DNA of 64,000 nucleotides from Thermasporomyces sp036564245 (GTDB lineage Bacteria; Actinomycetota; Actinomycetes; Propionibacteriales; Actinopolymorphaceae): the NCBI GenBank assembly GCA_036564245.1, contig DATCKU010000054.1, forward strand, positions 62,001 through 126,000, given 5' to 3'. Positions 1-8,989 of the stretch are shown one piece after another (within the stretch, counting starts at the first letter, position 1; every line of letters begins with the position of its first letter). Under the pieces are notes generated by a model that saw only the letters and a list, made by a program, of their open reading frames with translations, made no database searches and was not told the DNA's origin. The position numbers were made by a program, and so were the translations under genes.

Positions 1-1
1 C

Positions 2-1474
2 GGTGTCGCATACGTCGTGCGCGAATGGGTGCCCGGTCGCAGCCTGGGCACGATCCTGGCCGACGGTCCGCTGCCGCCGCATCAAGCCGGGCTGCTGGTC
101 CGCGAGGTCGCCGAGGCGATGGCCCGTGCCCACGAGCAAGACCTCACGCATCAGCGCCTGGACCCGGACAGTATCGTCATCACCGATTCCGGTGCACTCA
201 AGATCGTCGGCCTTGGCACACACGCTGCCCTGACGGCGGGGAGGAACGGCGGGAGCGACGCCGATCCGAAGCGTCTGGACTGCATCGGACTCGGCCGGCT
301 CCTCTACGCCGGGCTCACCGCGAAGTGGCCGACTGGCCCTCGGTCTGGACTTCCCGCCGCACCACGGGCAGCCGACGGCAGTCTGCTGTCCCCGCGGCAG
401 TGCCGGGCGGGCGTTCCCCGGCCGCTCGACGACATCACCGAACGCATCCTGCTCGAGAATCCACGCAGTGGGCCGCCGCTCACGTCTCCACGAGAGATCG
501 TGACCGCCCTCACCGACGTCGTCGGCGTGACACCGCTCGAAGGAATCCTTCCGGCACACGGCGTGGGTGACTACTACGACGGACGGTCTCGCCACATCAC
601 CGAAGACACCCAGGTGGGCGGCAGGCCGGTCTTCGATCCGCCCGAGCAGGCCCATGCGTCGGAACCGCCGGCCCGGCGGACCGGTGAGCTCGACGGGCCC
701 CCCGCGGGGTCCGCGTACGGTCGCGGATACCAGCCAATCCACGAAGGCGGGGAGCCGGTTCCCGGCGGTCCGCAAGGCGACCGGTACGGCCCACGGCATT
801 CGTACCAACCGGCGTACCGGCCGCCACGTCCCCCCTCCGGGTCACGCTGGCGGCGTGGCGCAGCCGTCGTCATCGGGATGCTCTTCCTCGCCGGCATCGG
901 CCTGCTGGGTTGGGAGCTCATGACACAGGCCTTCCATCCAGTGCCGAGTGGCGAGCCCACCACCCCGGCACCGAAACAGACGGCTTCACCTTCCAAGCCC
1001 ACGCCAGGCGTCAAGCTGCAGGTCGTCGATGCCAGGGACTTCGACCCCCAGCCGGGCGGTAACGGCGAGGAGCATCCGGACGAGGTCGGGGAGGCTTACG
1101 ACGGTGACCCGGAGACGGCCTGGCGCACGATGCTGTACGAAGACGACCCGCTCACCATCTACAAGCCAGGCGTCGGGATCTGGTTCGACCTCGGAAAGGT
1201 CCAGAGCATCGGGCAGGTGGAGCTCCGCCTCATCAAGGAAGGCCATGACTTCCAGCTCATGGTGGCGCCGCAGGACGCGAGCGGTCCACCAGCGACCGTC
1301 GACGGGTGGGATCCGGTGGCGTCCGTGAAGGGTGCGGATGCAAGCGTCACGGTGAAACCCAAGCGGGAGGTGAGTTCCCGCTACGTGCTGGTGTGGATGA
1401 CCAGGCTTCCACCAGACACGGAAGAGCCGAGCCGGTACCGCGGTGGCATTGCGGAGATCGTCGTACGCCAATGA
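2..1474 (+). CDS. Pseudokinase with membrane anchor and discoidin-like domain (5' end cut by window)
   Basis: The reading frame is open from base 2, so the N-terminus lies outside the window; 490 residues are visible. The first ~180 residues resemble the C-lobe of a Ser/Thr kinase, but the catalytic loop reads HQRLDPDSIVI where active kinases have HRDLKPEN, and the DFG motif reads GLG, so it should be catalytically dead. A Pro/Arg-rich linker leads to a membrane helix at about residues 285-306, followed by an outer ~140-residue discoidin/F5-8C-like beta domain. In mycobacteria the equivalent pseudokinase is fused to MviN (MurJ) and binds FhaA once phosphorylated; an fhaA gene lies at 55.4-56.6 kb here. 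The stop overlaps the sigM start (ATGA). The role in controlling lipid II flipping is inferred from family and position. Confidence 0.82.
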   Translation, partial: GVAYVVREWVPGRSLGTILADGPLPPHQAGLLVREVAEAMARAHEQDLTHQRLDPDSIVITDSGALKIVGLGTHAALTAGRNGGSDADPKRLDCIGLGRLLYAGLTAKWPTGPRSGLPAAPRAADGSLLSPRQCRAGVPRPLDDITERILLENPRSGPPLTSPREIVTALTDVVGVTPLEGILPAHGVGDYYDGRSRHITEDTQVGGRPVFDPPEQAHASEPPARRTGELDGPPAGSAYGRGYQPIHEGGEPVPGGPQGDRYGPRHSYQPAYRPPRPPSGSRWRRGAAVVIGMLFLAGIGLLGWELMTQAFHPVPSGEPTTPAPKQTASPSKPTPGVKLQVVDARDFDPQPGGNGEEHPDEVGEAYDGDPETAWRTMLYEDDPLTIYKPGVGIWFDLGKVQSIGQVELRLIKEGHDFQLMVAPQDASGPPATVDGWDPVASVKGADASVTVKPKREVSSRYVLVWMTRLPPDTEEPSRYRGGIAEIVVRQ

Positions 1475-2271
1475 CCTTGAGCAACCCCAGCCCAGCCGCT
1501 TCCGACGACCACTCGCCCACCGACCCCGAACTCCTGGCCCGCCACGCTGCTGGCGATCCGGATGCCTTCACCCAGCTCTTCCGCCGCCACCGCGACCGGC
1601 TGTGGGCCATCGCCCTGCGGACCCTCTGCGACCCCGACGAGGCTGCGGACGCGCTCCAGGACGCCATGCTCTCGGCCTTCCGCAACGCGTCTTCGTTTCG
1701 TGGCGACTCGGCGGTCACCACGTGGTTGCATCGCGTCGTCGTGAACGCCTGCCTGGACCGGATACGCCGCCGCGCGGTGCGTGCCGCCGATCCGCTGCCC
1801 GACGACGATCGAGTCGCCGAGCTCGGTTCCACGACCCGTTCCGATCCGGCCGAGCTCCAGGAGATGCGGCTGGACATCCTCAGTGCTCTCGGTTCCTTGA
1901 ACCCCGATCAGCGGGCGGCCATCGTCCTGGTCGACATGGAGGGTTACTCCGTCGACGAGGCGGCGGCCATCCTCGGCTGTCCGCCCGGCACGATCAAGAG
2001 CCGTTGTGCCCGTGGCAGGGCGAAGCTCGTTCCTCTGCTGCAGCATCTGCGCAGTGGCCGTCCGGGTGCTCGTACCCTGGAACGCCATCAGGCTCGCGAC
2101 CCGCGCTCCTGGGACGACGCGAGCCTCGCGGCTACGTCGGGCCCACCCCGGTCGGATGCCAGGTCCCCCGCCGTCAGAGGGAACCCAGATACGTCATCTG
2201 ACGTCCAACGCCTGCCGAGAGATGGCGGGCCGAGACGCGGACGCAGCGCCAGGGAGGGGAGGTGGCCGTGA
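1471..2271 (+). CDS. sigM: ECF RNA polymerase sigma factor SigM
   Basis: 266-residue extracytoplasmic-function sigma factor. Region 2 spans about residues 28-95 (DPDAFTQLFRRHRDRLW, then DEAADALQDAMLSAF) and region 4 about residues 135-185 (LNPDQRAAIVLVDMEGYSV, then GTIKSRCARGRAKL). About 75 Arg/Pro/Ser-rich residues follow region 4; such tails vary in this family. The ATG at 1471 is chosen because it overlaps the TGA of the preceding gene and begins directly before the conserved acidic segment; longer in-frame starts would run inside that gene. The end overlaps the anti-sigma gene, so the two are probably translationally coupled. The order sigM, anti-sigma, trxB, trxA matches the mycobacterial and streptomycete origin regions. 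An envelope or redox stress role is inferred from the family. Confidence 0.92.
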   Translation: MTLSNPSPAASDDHSPTDPELLARHAAGDPDAFTQLFRRHRDRLWAIALRTLCDPDEAADALQDAMLSAFRNASSFRGDSAVTTWLHRVVVNACLDRIRRRAVRAADPLPDDDRVAELGSTTRSDPAELQEMRLDILSALGSLNPDQRAAIVLVDMEGYSVDEAAAILGCPPGTIKSRCARGRAKLVPLLQHLRSGRPGARTLERHQARDPRSWDDASLAATSGPPRSDARSPAVRGNPDTSSDVQRLPRDGGPRRGRSAREGRWP

Positions 2272-3143
2272 ACCCGGGCCTCGGACGGCACATACCGGGC
2301 GATGTCCTCGCCGAGTACGCCGAAGGACTGCTGCCCGACGACGAGCGGGCTCGGGTCGGGCTCCATCTCATCGACTGCCCCGCCTGCTCCCAGGCCCGCG
2401 ACGACCTGCTCGAGCTCCGTCTGCTGCTCGGTCGGACCGGAGCGCAGCCGGTCCCCATACCGCCGACCGTCGCTCACCGCGTGGAAGCTGCGCTCGCCAC
2501 AGAGGCCAGCAAGCTCCGTGGGACGAATCGGGGCGCCGGTGCCAGCCACGACCACCCGGCCACCGCAACGCCCCTGCGTTCCCGCCGTGGCAGGCGGTCG
2601 TACGGACGGATCCTGCTCGCGGCCGCCGCCCTGGTGGTGGTTGCGATCGGAGCGTCCGCCGTCTATTCGTGGTCGTCAGGATCGGGATGGCCGCTGCCAG
2701 GTCTGCGCCAGGCGCCGGTCGCCGGGCCGCCGGCTTCGCCGACCCCGACCGCCGACACGTTTCACGTCCCGGCACAACGCGAGTCGTGGGCGTTCCGAAG
2801 CGTGAGTGGTACTCCTCTCCTGAGCCACGCACGATTCGCCGAGCAGGTCCGCAACCTCGTGGAGTACGGCGACAGCCCGGCCTCGAGACCGACGACCAAG
2901 TCGTTCCAGGACGAAGGGCGCATCGGCATCACGGTCTCGCCCGAAAGCTGCGTACGAGCTCTGCTGCACCGACGGCACCGCGTCCGGGTGCTCGATACGC
3001 GGGAAGCCCTGCTCGACGGCTCACCGGTCGTGTTGGCCCTGGCCGGCAACGCGGACCGGGTGCATGCGTACGCCATCAGAGGCTGTCCTGGCACGAGGCC
3101 CGACATCGTCACGTCCGTCGAGCTTCCGGACCAGCCCAGGTAG
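2268..3143 (+). CDS. rsmA: Zinc-finger anti-sigma factor, membrane anchored (partner of SigM)
   Basis: 291 residues. The N-terminal cytoplasmic anti-sigma domain carries the ZAS signature (GLHLIDCPAC, H-x3-C-x2-C) near residues 30-42. A single transmembrane helix follows (ILLAAAALVVVAIGASAVY, about residues 121-140), and the remaining ~150 residues lie outside the membrane. The preferred start is the GTG at 2268, since the strong ribosome site AGGGAGGGGAGG ends at 2262 and the GTG at 2262 overlaps it. The gene overlaps the sigM stop, which fits a sigma/anti-sigma pair. The extracytoplasmic domain is not a recognised sensor. The stop codon lies within the first bases of a dispersed 80-bp repeat. 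Confidence 0.82.
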   Translation: MNPGLGRHIPGDVLAEYAEGLLPDDERARVGLHLIDCPACSQARDDLLELRLLLGRTGAQPVPIPPTVAHRVEAALATEASKLRGTNRGAGASHDHPATATPLRSRRGRRSYGRILLAAAALVVVAIGASAVYSWSSGSGWPLPGLRQAPVAGPPASPTPTADTFHVPAQRESWAFRSVSGTPLLSHARFAEQVRNLVEYGDSPASRPTTKSFQDEGRIGITVSPESCVRALLHRRHRVRVLDTREALLDGSPVVLALAGNADRVHAYAIRGCPGTRPDIVTSVELPDQPR

Positions 3144-3218
3144 GCGCCTCGCTACCGCCCGGCCCATGCTGTGGCGGGTGCGTCATCGCCGCGCCTGGTC
3201 ATTGTGGAGACGACGGTT
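3139..3218 (+). repeat. Dispersed intergenic repeat A, copy 1
   Basis: An 80-bp segment matching 75 of 80 positions, without gaps, to the reverse complement of 60013-60092. It begins at the stop codon of the anti-sigma gene. It opens with a short hairpin (GGTAG, 8 nt, CTACC) and contains CGCCTGGTCATTGTG, which is also present in a third diverged copy near 10.05 kb. Similarity to copy 3 continues to about 3234 (GTGGCATC). No transposase or terminal repeat is visible. Confidence 0.85.
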
Positions 3219-3396
3219 GGGAGCCCGTGGCATCTCACGCGTCTGCTCGTGCATGGGCAACTATGACCACATTGCGTATCAAAGACATTGAAATGACGTA
3301 GGAATGCACAGGGAATGCCGGGCGCCTAGGATCGGTTGCCTCTGGTGACGTCAGGGCCGCCCCGAGCGGACCCTACCGAGGGGAGCGCGATTCACC

Positions 3397-4368
3397 GTGA
3401 GCGACGTGCGTAACGTGATCATCATCGGTTCGGGACCGGCTGGATACACCGCCGCGCTCTACGCGGGCCGGGCGCGACTCCGTCCGCTGGTGTTCGAGGG
3501 CTCGGTCGAGCAGGGCGGGGCGCTGATGAATACGACGGACGTCGAGAACTACCCGGGCTTCCCGGACGGGATCATGGGTCCGGACCTCATGGACGCGTTC
3601 CGCAAGCAGGCCGAGCGGTTCGAGGCGGAGCTGGTCCCCGACGACGTCCAGAGCGTCGAGCTTCAGAGCGACATCAAGGTGGTCGTCGACAGTTCCGGCA
3701 CGCGGCATCGAGCGCGGGCGGTCATTCTCGCGATGGGCTCTGCCTACCGCAAGCTCGGTGTGCCGGGTGAAGAGCGGCTCTCCGGCCACGGCGTCTCATG
3801 GTGCGCAACCTGCGACGGCTTCTTCTTCCGCGACCAGGACATCGCCGTGGTGGGTGGCGGTGACTCGGCGATGGAGGAGGCGCTGTTCCTCACGAAGTTC
3901 GCCCGCTCCGTCACCGTGATCCACCGGCGCGACAAGCTGCGCGCCAGCAAGATCATGCAGGACCGGGCGTTCGCGAACGACAAGATCCGATTTGTCTGGA
4001 ACGCGAGGGTCACGGAGATCCTGGGTGCCGAGAAGGTGGAAGGCGTCCGCATCGCCGATGTCCACACCGGGGAGGAGTCGACGCTCGCGGTGACCGGCTT
4101 GTTCGAAGCCATCGGTCACGACCCGCGCAGCGAGCTCGTCCGAGGCCAGGTGAAGGTCGACGAGGCTGGGTACGTGAAGGTCGACCACCCCTCGACCCGC
4201 ACCAACCTACCTGGTGTCTTCGCCGCAGGCGATCTTGTGGACCACACCTATCGCCAGGCGGTCACCGCCGCCGGAACCGGTTGTGCCGCAGCGCTGGACG
4301 CCGAGCGGTACCTTGCTGAGCTGGAGTCCGTTTCCGGTGTGACCACGGCGCAGATCGACGGAGCGTGA
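3397..4368 (+). CDS. trxB: Thioredoxin-disulfide reductase
   Basis: 323 residues, the usual size for low-Mr thioredoxin reductase. It transfers electrons from NADPH through FAD and a redox disulfide to thioredoxin. An N-terminal FAD-binding motif (IIIGSGPAGYTAAL, residues 8-21), the redox pair C136-A-T-C139-D, and an NADPH-binding motif (GGGDSAMEEA, about 153-162) are all present, and the C-terminal FAD motif ends in the usual FAAGDLVD. The GTG start at 3397 follows a good ribosome site (CGAGGGGAG). trxA lies 118 bp downstream, so the reductase/substrate pair is complete. The 253-bp gap upstream holds repeat A and probably the promoter. Confidence 0.97.
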   Translation: MSDVRNVIIIGSGPAGYTAALYAGRARLRPLVFEGSVEQGGALMNTTDVENYPGFPDGIMGPDLMDAFRKQAERFEAELVPDDVQSVELQSDIKVVVDSSGTRHRARAVILAMGSAYRKLGVPGEERLSGHGVSWCATCDGFFFRDQDIAVVGGGDSAMEEALFLTKFARSVTVIHRRDKLRASKIMQDRAFANDKIRFVWNARVTEILGAEKVEGVRIADVHTGEESTLAVTGLFEAIGHDPRSELVRGQVKVDEAGYVKVDHPSTRTNLPGVFAAGDLVDHTYRQAVTAAGTGCAAALDAERYLAELESVSGVTTAQIDGA

Positions 4369-4486
4369 GCGATCACGTCGCGCGCTGGGCGTTCGGGCCG
4401 GATTTCGGGCGACAGCGCCGGGCCGGGATGACAAGCGGACTCCCAGGCGTTCTGGGAGTGAGAGATTCTGCAGAGAGGGAGACAAC

Positions 4487-4816
4487 ATGGGCGTGGTCAA
4501 GCCCGTAACTGATCTCGAGTTCAAGAGCACGGTGCTGCAGAGCGACAAGCCGGTCGTCGTCGACTTCTGGGCGGAATGGTGCGGACCGTGCCGCCAGGTG
4601 GCACCCATCCTCGAAGAGCTTGCCGCGGAGTACGCGGATAAGATCACGTTCGTCAAGATGAACGTAGACGAGAACCCGCAGACACCGTTGGAGTACCGCG
4701 TGACCGGCATTCCGACCATCAACGTCTATGTCGGTGGAGAAGTCGTAAAGTCGATCAGAGGTGCTCGACCCAAGGCGGCGATCAAGGCCGAACTTGCCGA
4801 CCTGGTAGCCGCTTGA
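4487..4816 (+). CDS. trxA: Thioredoxin
   Basis: 109-residue classical thioredoxin with active site W31-C32-G-P-C35, the cis-proline context TGIPTINVY, and the full thioredoxin-fold length. It is a general protein disulfide reductant, recycled by the adjacent TrxB. The ATG follows AGAGAGGGAGACAAC. It has no export signal, so it acts in the cytoplasm. The next gene begins 57 bp downstream. Confidence 0.97.
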   Translation: MGVVKPVTDLEFKSTVLQSDKPVVVDFWAEWCGPCRQVAPILEELAAEYADKITFVKMNVDENPQTPLEYRVTGIPTINVYVGGEVVKSIRGARPKAAIKAELADLVAA

Positions 4817-4873
4817 TCGGTACCCTGCGTGTAGCCCTGCGGAAGTTCGCACGTAACGGAAGAGGATGGTCAG

Positions 4874-5077
4874 ATGCTGACCAAGCACGCCCACGTCACG
4901 GGCAAGGATCGTGACGAGCTGAGCGCGGAGCTCAGCCGGAAGTACGCCGAAGGCGCCTCGATCCGTATGTTGGCCGCCGAGACCGGCCGCTCGTACGGGT
5001 TCATCCACCGTGTCCTGCGCGAGGCCGGAGTCGAGCTTCGGTCCCGCGGTGGCAGCAGGTCGCGCAACAAGGACTGA
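4874..5077 (+). CDS. Small helix-turn-helix protein
   Basis: 67 residues with a single helix-turn-helix: residues about 27-55 read like a resolvase/Psq-type HTH (YAEGASIRMLAAETGRSYGF, then IHRVLREAGV), with a basic tail (RSRGGSRSRNKD). Compact HTH proteins of this size are widespread in actinomycetes and their targets are generally unknown. It sits between trxA and cwlM, on the same strand, and is followed immediately by a strong hairpin terminator, so it is probably the last gene of the trx transcript. Function beyond DNA binding is not assigned. Confidence 0.8.
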   Translation: MLTKHAHVTGKDRDELSAELSRKYAEGASIRMLAAETGRSYGFIHRVLREAGVELRSRGGSRSRNKD

Positions 5078-5111
5078 CGACTGCGAGCGACTCCAGCTCG
5101 TACGCGTGAGG

Positions 5112-5141
5112 AAGGCCTCCCGTGAGAATGCGGGAGGCCTT
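5112..5141 (+). terminator. Hairpin terminator after the trx/HTH transcript
   Basis: A perfect 11-bp stem (AAGGCCTCCCG / CGGGAGGCCTT) with an 8-nt loop, 34 bp after the HTH stop. There is no long T tract, which is common for actinomycete terminators. Confidence 0.85.
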
Positions 5142-5453
5142 CGTCGTTGGTGCTCCAGCTGTCATCCGGTCGGCGTGGGCACCTTCGCCAGGCCCGACGC
5201 CCACAGACGAGGGACGACCTCCGGTCAGGCGACTCCCCCACCTTCGGGTGGTAGCCGAACCCCACATCTGCGGGTCCCGTACGCTCGAGCGTACGAGACG
5301 ATCTTCCGGTCGCCGGTGCTGCCGACCGGCCGATGTCTGCTCCCGTGGTTAGCATGGCGGCGGACTTCCCGACTTCGGATCAGTCGCATCGCACCCTGGG
5401 CTTGCTCGTACGGCACGACGTGGCGACCCGCAGGGCATTCACCGGAGGCGCCC

Positions 5454-6614
5454 ATGAGCGACCATCGATATGGACTGGGCGACCGCGGCCCCGCTGTTGC
5501 CGAGATCTGCACCAAACTGGTCCAACTCGGCATCCTTCCCGCATCCGCCGAGCCCTCCGACCCGATGGATGCGGAGTTCGACGAGACCGTCGACCGCGCC
5601 GTCCGCCAGTTCCAACAGCAGCGGGGCCTCACGGTCAACGGTGTGGTCGACGCACAGACCTACCGTGTCCTCGACGAGGCGCGGTGGCGGCTGGGCGACC
5701 GGTTGCTGGAGTACAACGCTGCCCATCCGCTCGCGGGCGACGATGTCGCCGAGCTCCAGCGACGGCTGGTCGAGCTGGGCCTGTCCCTCGAGCGGATCGA
5801 CGGCATCTACGGTCCGGCGACCGAGCGGGCGGTCCGGGAGTTCCAGGACAGCGTTGGTGTGCCAGCCGACGGCACGTGTGGCCCCGCGACCTTCAAGGCC
5901 TTCGCCCGGATCTCTCCACGACAGACCGGTGCCGGCGCGCTGCGAGACGTCGAACGCATTCGCCGGGCCGGGCCTCATCTGCCGGGCAAGGTCGTCGTGC
6001 TGGATCCCGGTCATGGCGGCCTCGACAGCGGATGCTTCGCCCACGGGCTCACCGAAGCCGAAGTGGCGTTCGACCTCGCATCCCGAATCGAGGGGCGGTT
6101 GGCTGCGACGGGTGTCAAGGTGTTCCTCACCCGCGGCCGCGACAACAACCCGAGTGAGGCGCAACGTGCGCAGTTCGCCAACGAGACGCGCGCCGACCTT
6201 TTCGTGTCCCTGCACCTCGACGCTCACCCGAATCCCGAAGCGTCAGGTGTCGCGACGTACTTCTACGGCGCGGGCAGCGGTGAGCAGGTCCGGTCTCCGG
6301 TCGGTGAGCAGTTCGCCGGCCTGGTGCAGCGCGAGATCGTAGCCCGCACCGACCTTCGTGACTGCCGCACGCATGCCAAGAGCTGGGACCTGCTCCGTTT
6401 CACGAAGATGCCAGCCATCCGGGTCGAGTTCGGCTACGTGACAAGCCCTCATGATGCGCACCGCCTCGCGAACCCACAGTTTCGAGACGTCGTGGCGGAG
6501 GCCATCGGTGTCGCGATTCAGCGGCTCTATCTGCCGCCAGAGATGGACGCGCCGACCGGCGTTCTCCAGCTCAGCCCGCTCACGGGGCATACCTCGAAGC
6601 GGCCGTCTGAGTGA
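5454..6614 (+). CDS. cwlM: CwlM-type N-acetylmuramoyl-L-alanine amidase family protein
   Basis: 386 residues: two peptidoglycan-binding (PGB_1) repeats at about 5-70 and 85-155, then an Amidase_3 domain at about 178-365. The zinc ligand motifs are present (DPGHGG, TEAEVAFDLA, SLHLDAH), as is the glutamate near RVEFGYVTSP. No signal peptide is visible, consistent with a cytoplasmic protein. In mycobacteria cytoplasmic CwlM is a PknB substrate that stimulates MurA and binds FhaA rather than acting as a lysozyme-like hydrolase. The ATG at 5454 is chosen because GGAGG lies 5 bp upstream; the upstream in-frame extension to 5010 has no homologous character. It stands alone between two terminator-like regions. 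Confidence 0.9.
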   Translation: MSDHRYGLGDRGPAVAEICTKLVQLGILPASAEPSDPMDAEFDETVDRAVRQFQQQRGLTVNGVVDAQTYRVLDEARWRLGDRLLEYNAAHPLAGDDVAELQRRLVELGLSLERIDGIYGPATERAVREFQDSVGVPADGTCGPATFKAFARISPRQTGAGALRDVERIRRAGPHLPGKVVVLDPGHGGLDSGCFAHGLTEAEVAFDLASRIEGRLAATGVKVFLTRGRDNNPSEAQRAQFANETRADLFVSLHLDAHPNPEASGVATYFYGAGSGEQVRSPVGEQFAGLVQREIVARTDLRDCRTHAKSWDLLRFTKMPAIRVEFGYVTSPHDAHRLANPQFRDVVAEAIGVAIQRLYLPPEMDAPTGVLQLSPLTGHTSKRPSE

Positions 6615-6627
6615 GAGCCGCACCCGA

Positions 6628-7257
6628 TCAGCTTCCTACGGGCCGGAACACACCTTCGGGCGTCATGGAACCGAGCAGCTTCTCCAGTGCCGCCTCGACA
6701 TCTTCCTTCCAGCTAAGGACGTTCCGCAGTTCCAGACGAAGCCGTGGATACCGGTGGTGCGGGCGTACCGTCTTGAAACCCACAGCCAGAAGGAAATCCG
6801 CGGGGACGAGACAGGCGGGCTCCGACCACTGCGCATCGCCGAACGCCTCGAGCGCTCGGATGCCGCGCTTCACGAGATCTTTCGCGACAGCCTGGATCAA
6901 CGTGCGACCGATACCACCGCCAGCGAACTCCGGGAGCACCGCGGCCGTCATCAAGAGCACCGCATCGGCGCTGACCGGAGAGGTCGGAAAGGCGACCGAG
7001 CGCGGGACGTAGGCAGGTGGTGCGAAAAGGACGAACCCTGCCGGCGACTGGTCGACGTAGCACACTTTCCCGCACGAACCCCATTCGAGCAGCGCGCCTG
7101 AGACCCACGCCTCCTTCTCCAATCCCGGATCGCCGGACTCCTCTGCCCGGCGGCAGGCCACGGGATCGAGCTCCCAGAAGACACACCGTCTGCACGGTCC
7201 CGGCAGGTCGTCGAGATTGTCGAGCGTGACGTTCGCGAGACGGCGGACCATGCTCAT
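6628..7257 (-). CDS. GNAT family N-acetyltransferase
   Basis: 209 residues. A Cys-containing N-terminal segment (PCRRCVFWELDPVAC) precedes a GNAT core with the acetyl-CoA pyrophosphate loop around residues 113-121 (PEFAGGGIGRTLIQ) and the preceding beta strand (VLLMTAAVLPEF). The substrate cannot be predicted. It is convergent with cwlM, with only 13 bp between the two stops, so any shared termination must lie in coding sequence. The CRxCxFWE type N-terminus is common to a subgroup of actinobacterial GNAT proteins found next to the parB region. Confidence 0.85.
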   Translation of the reverse strand: MSMVRRLANVTLDNLDDLPGPCRRCVFWELDPVACRRAEESGDPGLEKEAWVSGALLEWGSCGKVCYVDQSPAGFVLFAPPAYVPRSVAFPTSPVSADAVLLMTAAVLPEFAGGGIGRTLIQAVAKDLVKRGIRALEAFGDAQWSEPACLVPADFLLAVGFKTVRPHHRYPRLRLELRNVLSWKEDVEAALEKLLGSMTPEGVFRPVGS

Positions 7258-7303
7258 CTTCGCCCCGTGCGGGATGGTGTGGCGGACGCCTACCTAAGGT
7301 CCG

Positions 7304-7498
7304 CTACGTGTGAGGCGTCGCGACAGCCTGCGGATGAACCGCGGTGTGGTCGGTCGAAGGCGTGGGCGGGTAATAGCCACCCGCATACGACGGAACCCGG
7401 CTTTCCGGGTGAGTCGGGCGTCTTTTCAGCAGACCCGTCACGAATCCGGCGAATACGCCGGCCCCGATTCCTACCAGAATCCAGGACAAGATCCGCAT
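7304..7498 (-). CDS. Small single-pass membrane protein
   Basis: 64 residues: an N-terminal hydrophobic helix (ILSWILVGIGAGVFAGFVTG) and a Pro/Thr/His-rich cytoplasmic or exterior tail. The ATG has a clear ribosome site (GGAAGGG, 6 bp upstream), which argues that it is real despite its size. It sits 46 bp upstream of the GNAT gene on the same strand, so they may be cotranscribed. No family is recognised. Confidence 0.6.
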   Translation of the reverse strand: MRILSWILVGIGAGVFAGFVTGLLKRRPTHPESRVPSYAGGYYPPTPSTDHTAVHPQAVATPHT

Positions 7499-7613
7499 CG
7501 CAGCCCTTCCGCGAAACCCGCTTCCTGCGCGAGTACCTCATGAGGCATCGTAGTAGCCGGACTGTGGGCCGGTATGCCGTACCCGCGAGATTCCCCGAGA
7601 GGAGCACACCGCG

Positions 7614-8978
7614 ATGGAGGAGCCCACCAGCCCTGGGGATGACCCCAGGAGTCAGCTTCCCGAGACGTCCCACGAGACGCGTGCCCTGCACCGGGAGACG
7701 CGCTTCGACGCAGACGTTGAGCGCTACGCATCTCGAGCTCGTGGAATGGTGGCATCCGAAATCCGCGCCCTCTTCTCCGTCGCGAGCCGCCCGGAGGTCA
7801 TCTCGCTCGCCGGAGGAATGCCGAACATCTCCGGCCTTCCGCTCGACGTCGTGGCGTCTTCGATCAACGAGCTCGTCCTCCAGCGCGGCACTGTGGCGCT
7901 GCAATATTCAACGGCACAAGGCGATCCGACGCTGCGCGAGCAGATCACCGACGTGATGCGACTGGTCGGCATCGAGGCGTCGCCCGATGACGTGGTCGTG
8001 ACGCTCGGCAGCCAGCAGGCCCTTGACCTGGTCACCCGGATCTTCTGCGATCCAGGTGATGTCGTCGTGTGCGAGGGCCCCAGTTATGTCGGCGCCTTGG
8101 GTGTCTTTGCCGCGTACGAATGCAAGGTCGTCCACGTCGAGATGGACGACGAAGGCTTGGTTCCTGACCATCTCGAGAACGCCTTCCGTACCGCCGCCGC
8201 CAACGGACGACCGGCGAAGCTGCTCTACACGATCCCCAGCTACCACAACCCAGCAGGCGTTTCGCTGAGCCCGGCCCGCCGCGCCGAGGTCCTGGAGATC
8301 TGTCATCGCCATGACGTCCTGATCGTCGAGGACGATCCGTACGGTCTGCTCGGGTTCGACGGAGAGCCGTATCGCGCGCTGCGCGCCGACGACCCGAACC
8401 GCGTCGTCTACCTCGGGTCGTTCTCGAAGACGTTCTCGCCCGGTCTGCGCGTGGGATGGGCCCTCGCTCCGCACGCCATCCGCGACAAGCTCGTGCTCGC
8501 CCAGGAGTCGGCGACGCTGTGTCCGCCCGCGTTCAACCAGATGGCGGTTTCGGCGTATCTCGCCAACCACGACTGGCACGGACAGATCAAGTCGTTCCGT
8601 GAGATGTATCGGGAGCGGCGCGACGCGATGCTCGAGGCGCTCGCAGACCTGATGCCGGCGAGCATGACCTGGACGAAACCACGTGGGGGGTTCTTCGTCT
8701 GGGTCACCTTGCCGGAGGGAATCGACGCCAAGGCCATGTCGCCGCGTGCGGTGACAGCCCGCGTGGCGTACGTACCGGGCACGGCGTTCTACGCCGACGG
8801 GTTCGGCAGTCAGTGCATGCGGCTGTCATACTGCCTGCCACCGCCTGACCGGATCAGGGAGGGGATCCGAAGGCTCGCCGCGGTCGTCGAACGTGAGATG
8901 GAGCTTCGCGACACCTTTGGCCCGGTCCATTTGGGTAGGGGCCGTGGCGTGGAGTTCCCGGGTCCGGACCTCAGGTGA
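7614..8978 (+). CDS. PLP-dependent aminotransferase, fold type I (LysN/2-aminoadipate type)
   Basis: 454 residues. A charged N-terminal extension of ~45 residues precedes a class I/II aminotransferase domain: start region ISLAGGMPNISGLP, substrate segment SYHNPAGVSLS, and the PLP lysine in GSFSKTFSPGLRVGW (about K272). It resembles the aminotransferase half of MocR proteins without their HTH, the group that includes LysN and multi-substrate amino acid aminotransferases; substrates cannot be read from sequence. The ATG has GAGAGGAG upstream. The TGA overlaps the longest frame of the next gene; with the preferred ddl-like start the gap is 11 bp, indicating an operon. Confidence 0.9.
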   Translation: MEEPTSPGDDPRSQLPETSHETRALHRETRFDADVERYASRARGMVASEIRALFSVASRPEVISLAGGMPNISGLPLDVVASSINELVLQRGTVALQYSTAQGDPTLREQITDVMRLVGIEASPDDVVVTLGSQQALDLVTRIFCDPGDVVVCEGPSYVGALGVFAAYECKVVHVEMDDEGLVPDHLENAFRTAAANGRPAKLLYTIPSYHNPAGVSLSPARRAEVLEICHRHDVLIVEDDPYGLLGFDGEPYRALRADDPNRVVYLGSFSKTFSPGLRVGWALAPHAIRDKLVLAQESATLCPPAFNQMAVSAYLANHDWHGQIKSFREMYRERRDAMLEALADLMPASMTWTKPRGGFFVWVTLPEGIDAKAMSPRAVTARVAYVPGTAFYADGFGSQCMRLSYCLPPPDRIREGIRRLAAVVEREMELRDTFGPVHLGRGRGVEFPGPDLR

Positions 8979-8989
8979 AAGGGGCGACG

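Noticed and set aside
5010..5453. N-terminal extension of cwlM
   Set aside because: Crosses the terminator at 5112-5141, lacks homologous character, and the ATG at 5454 has a strong ribosome site.
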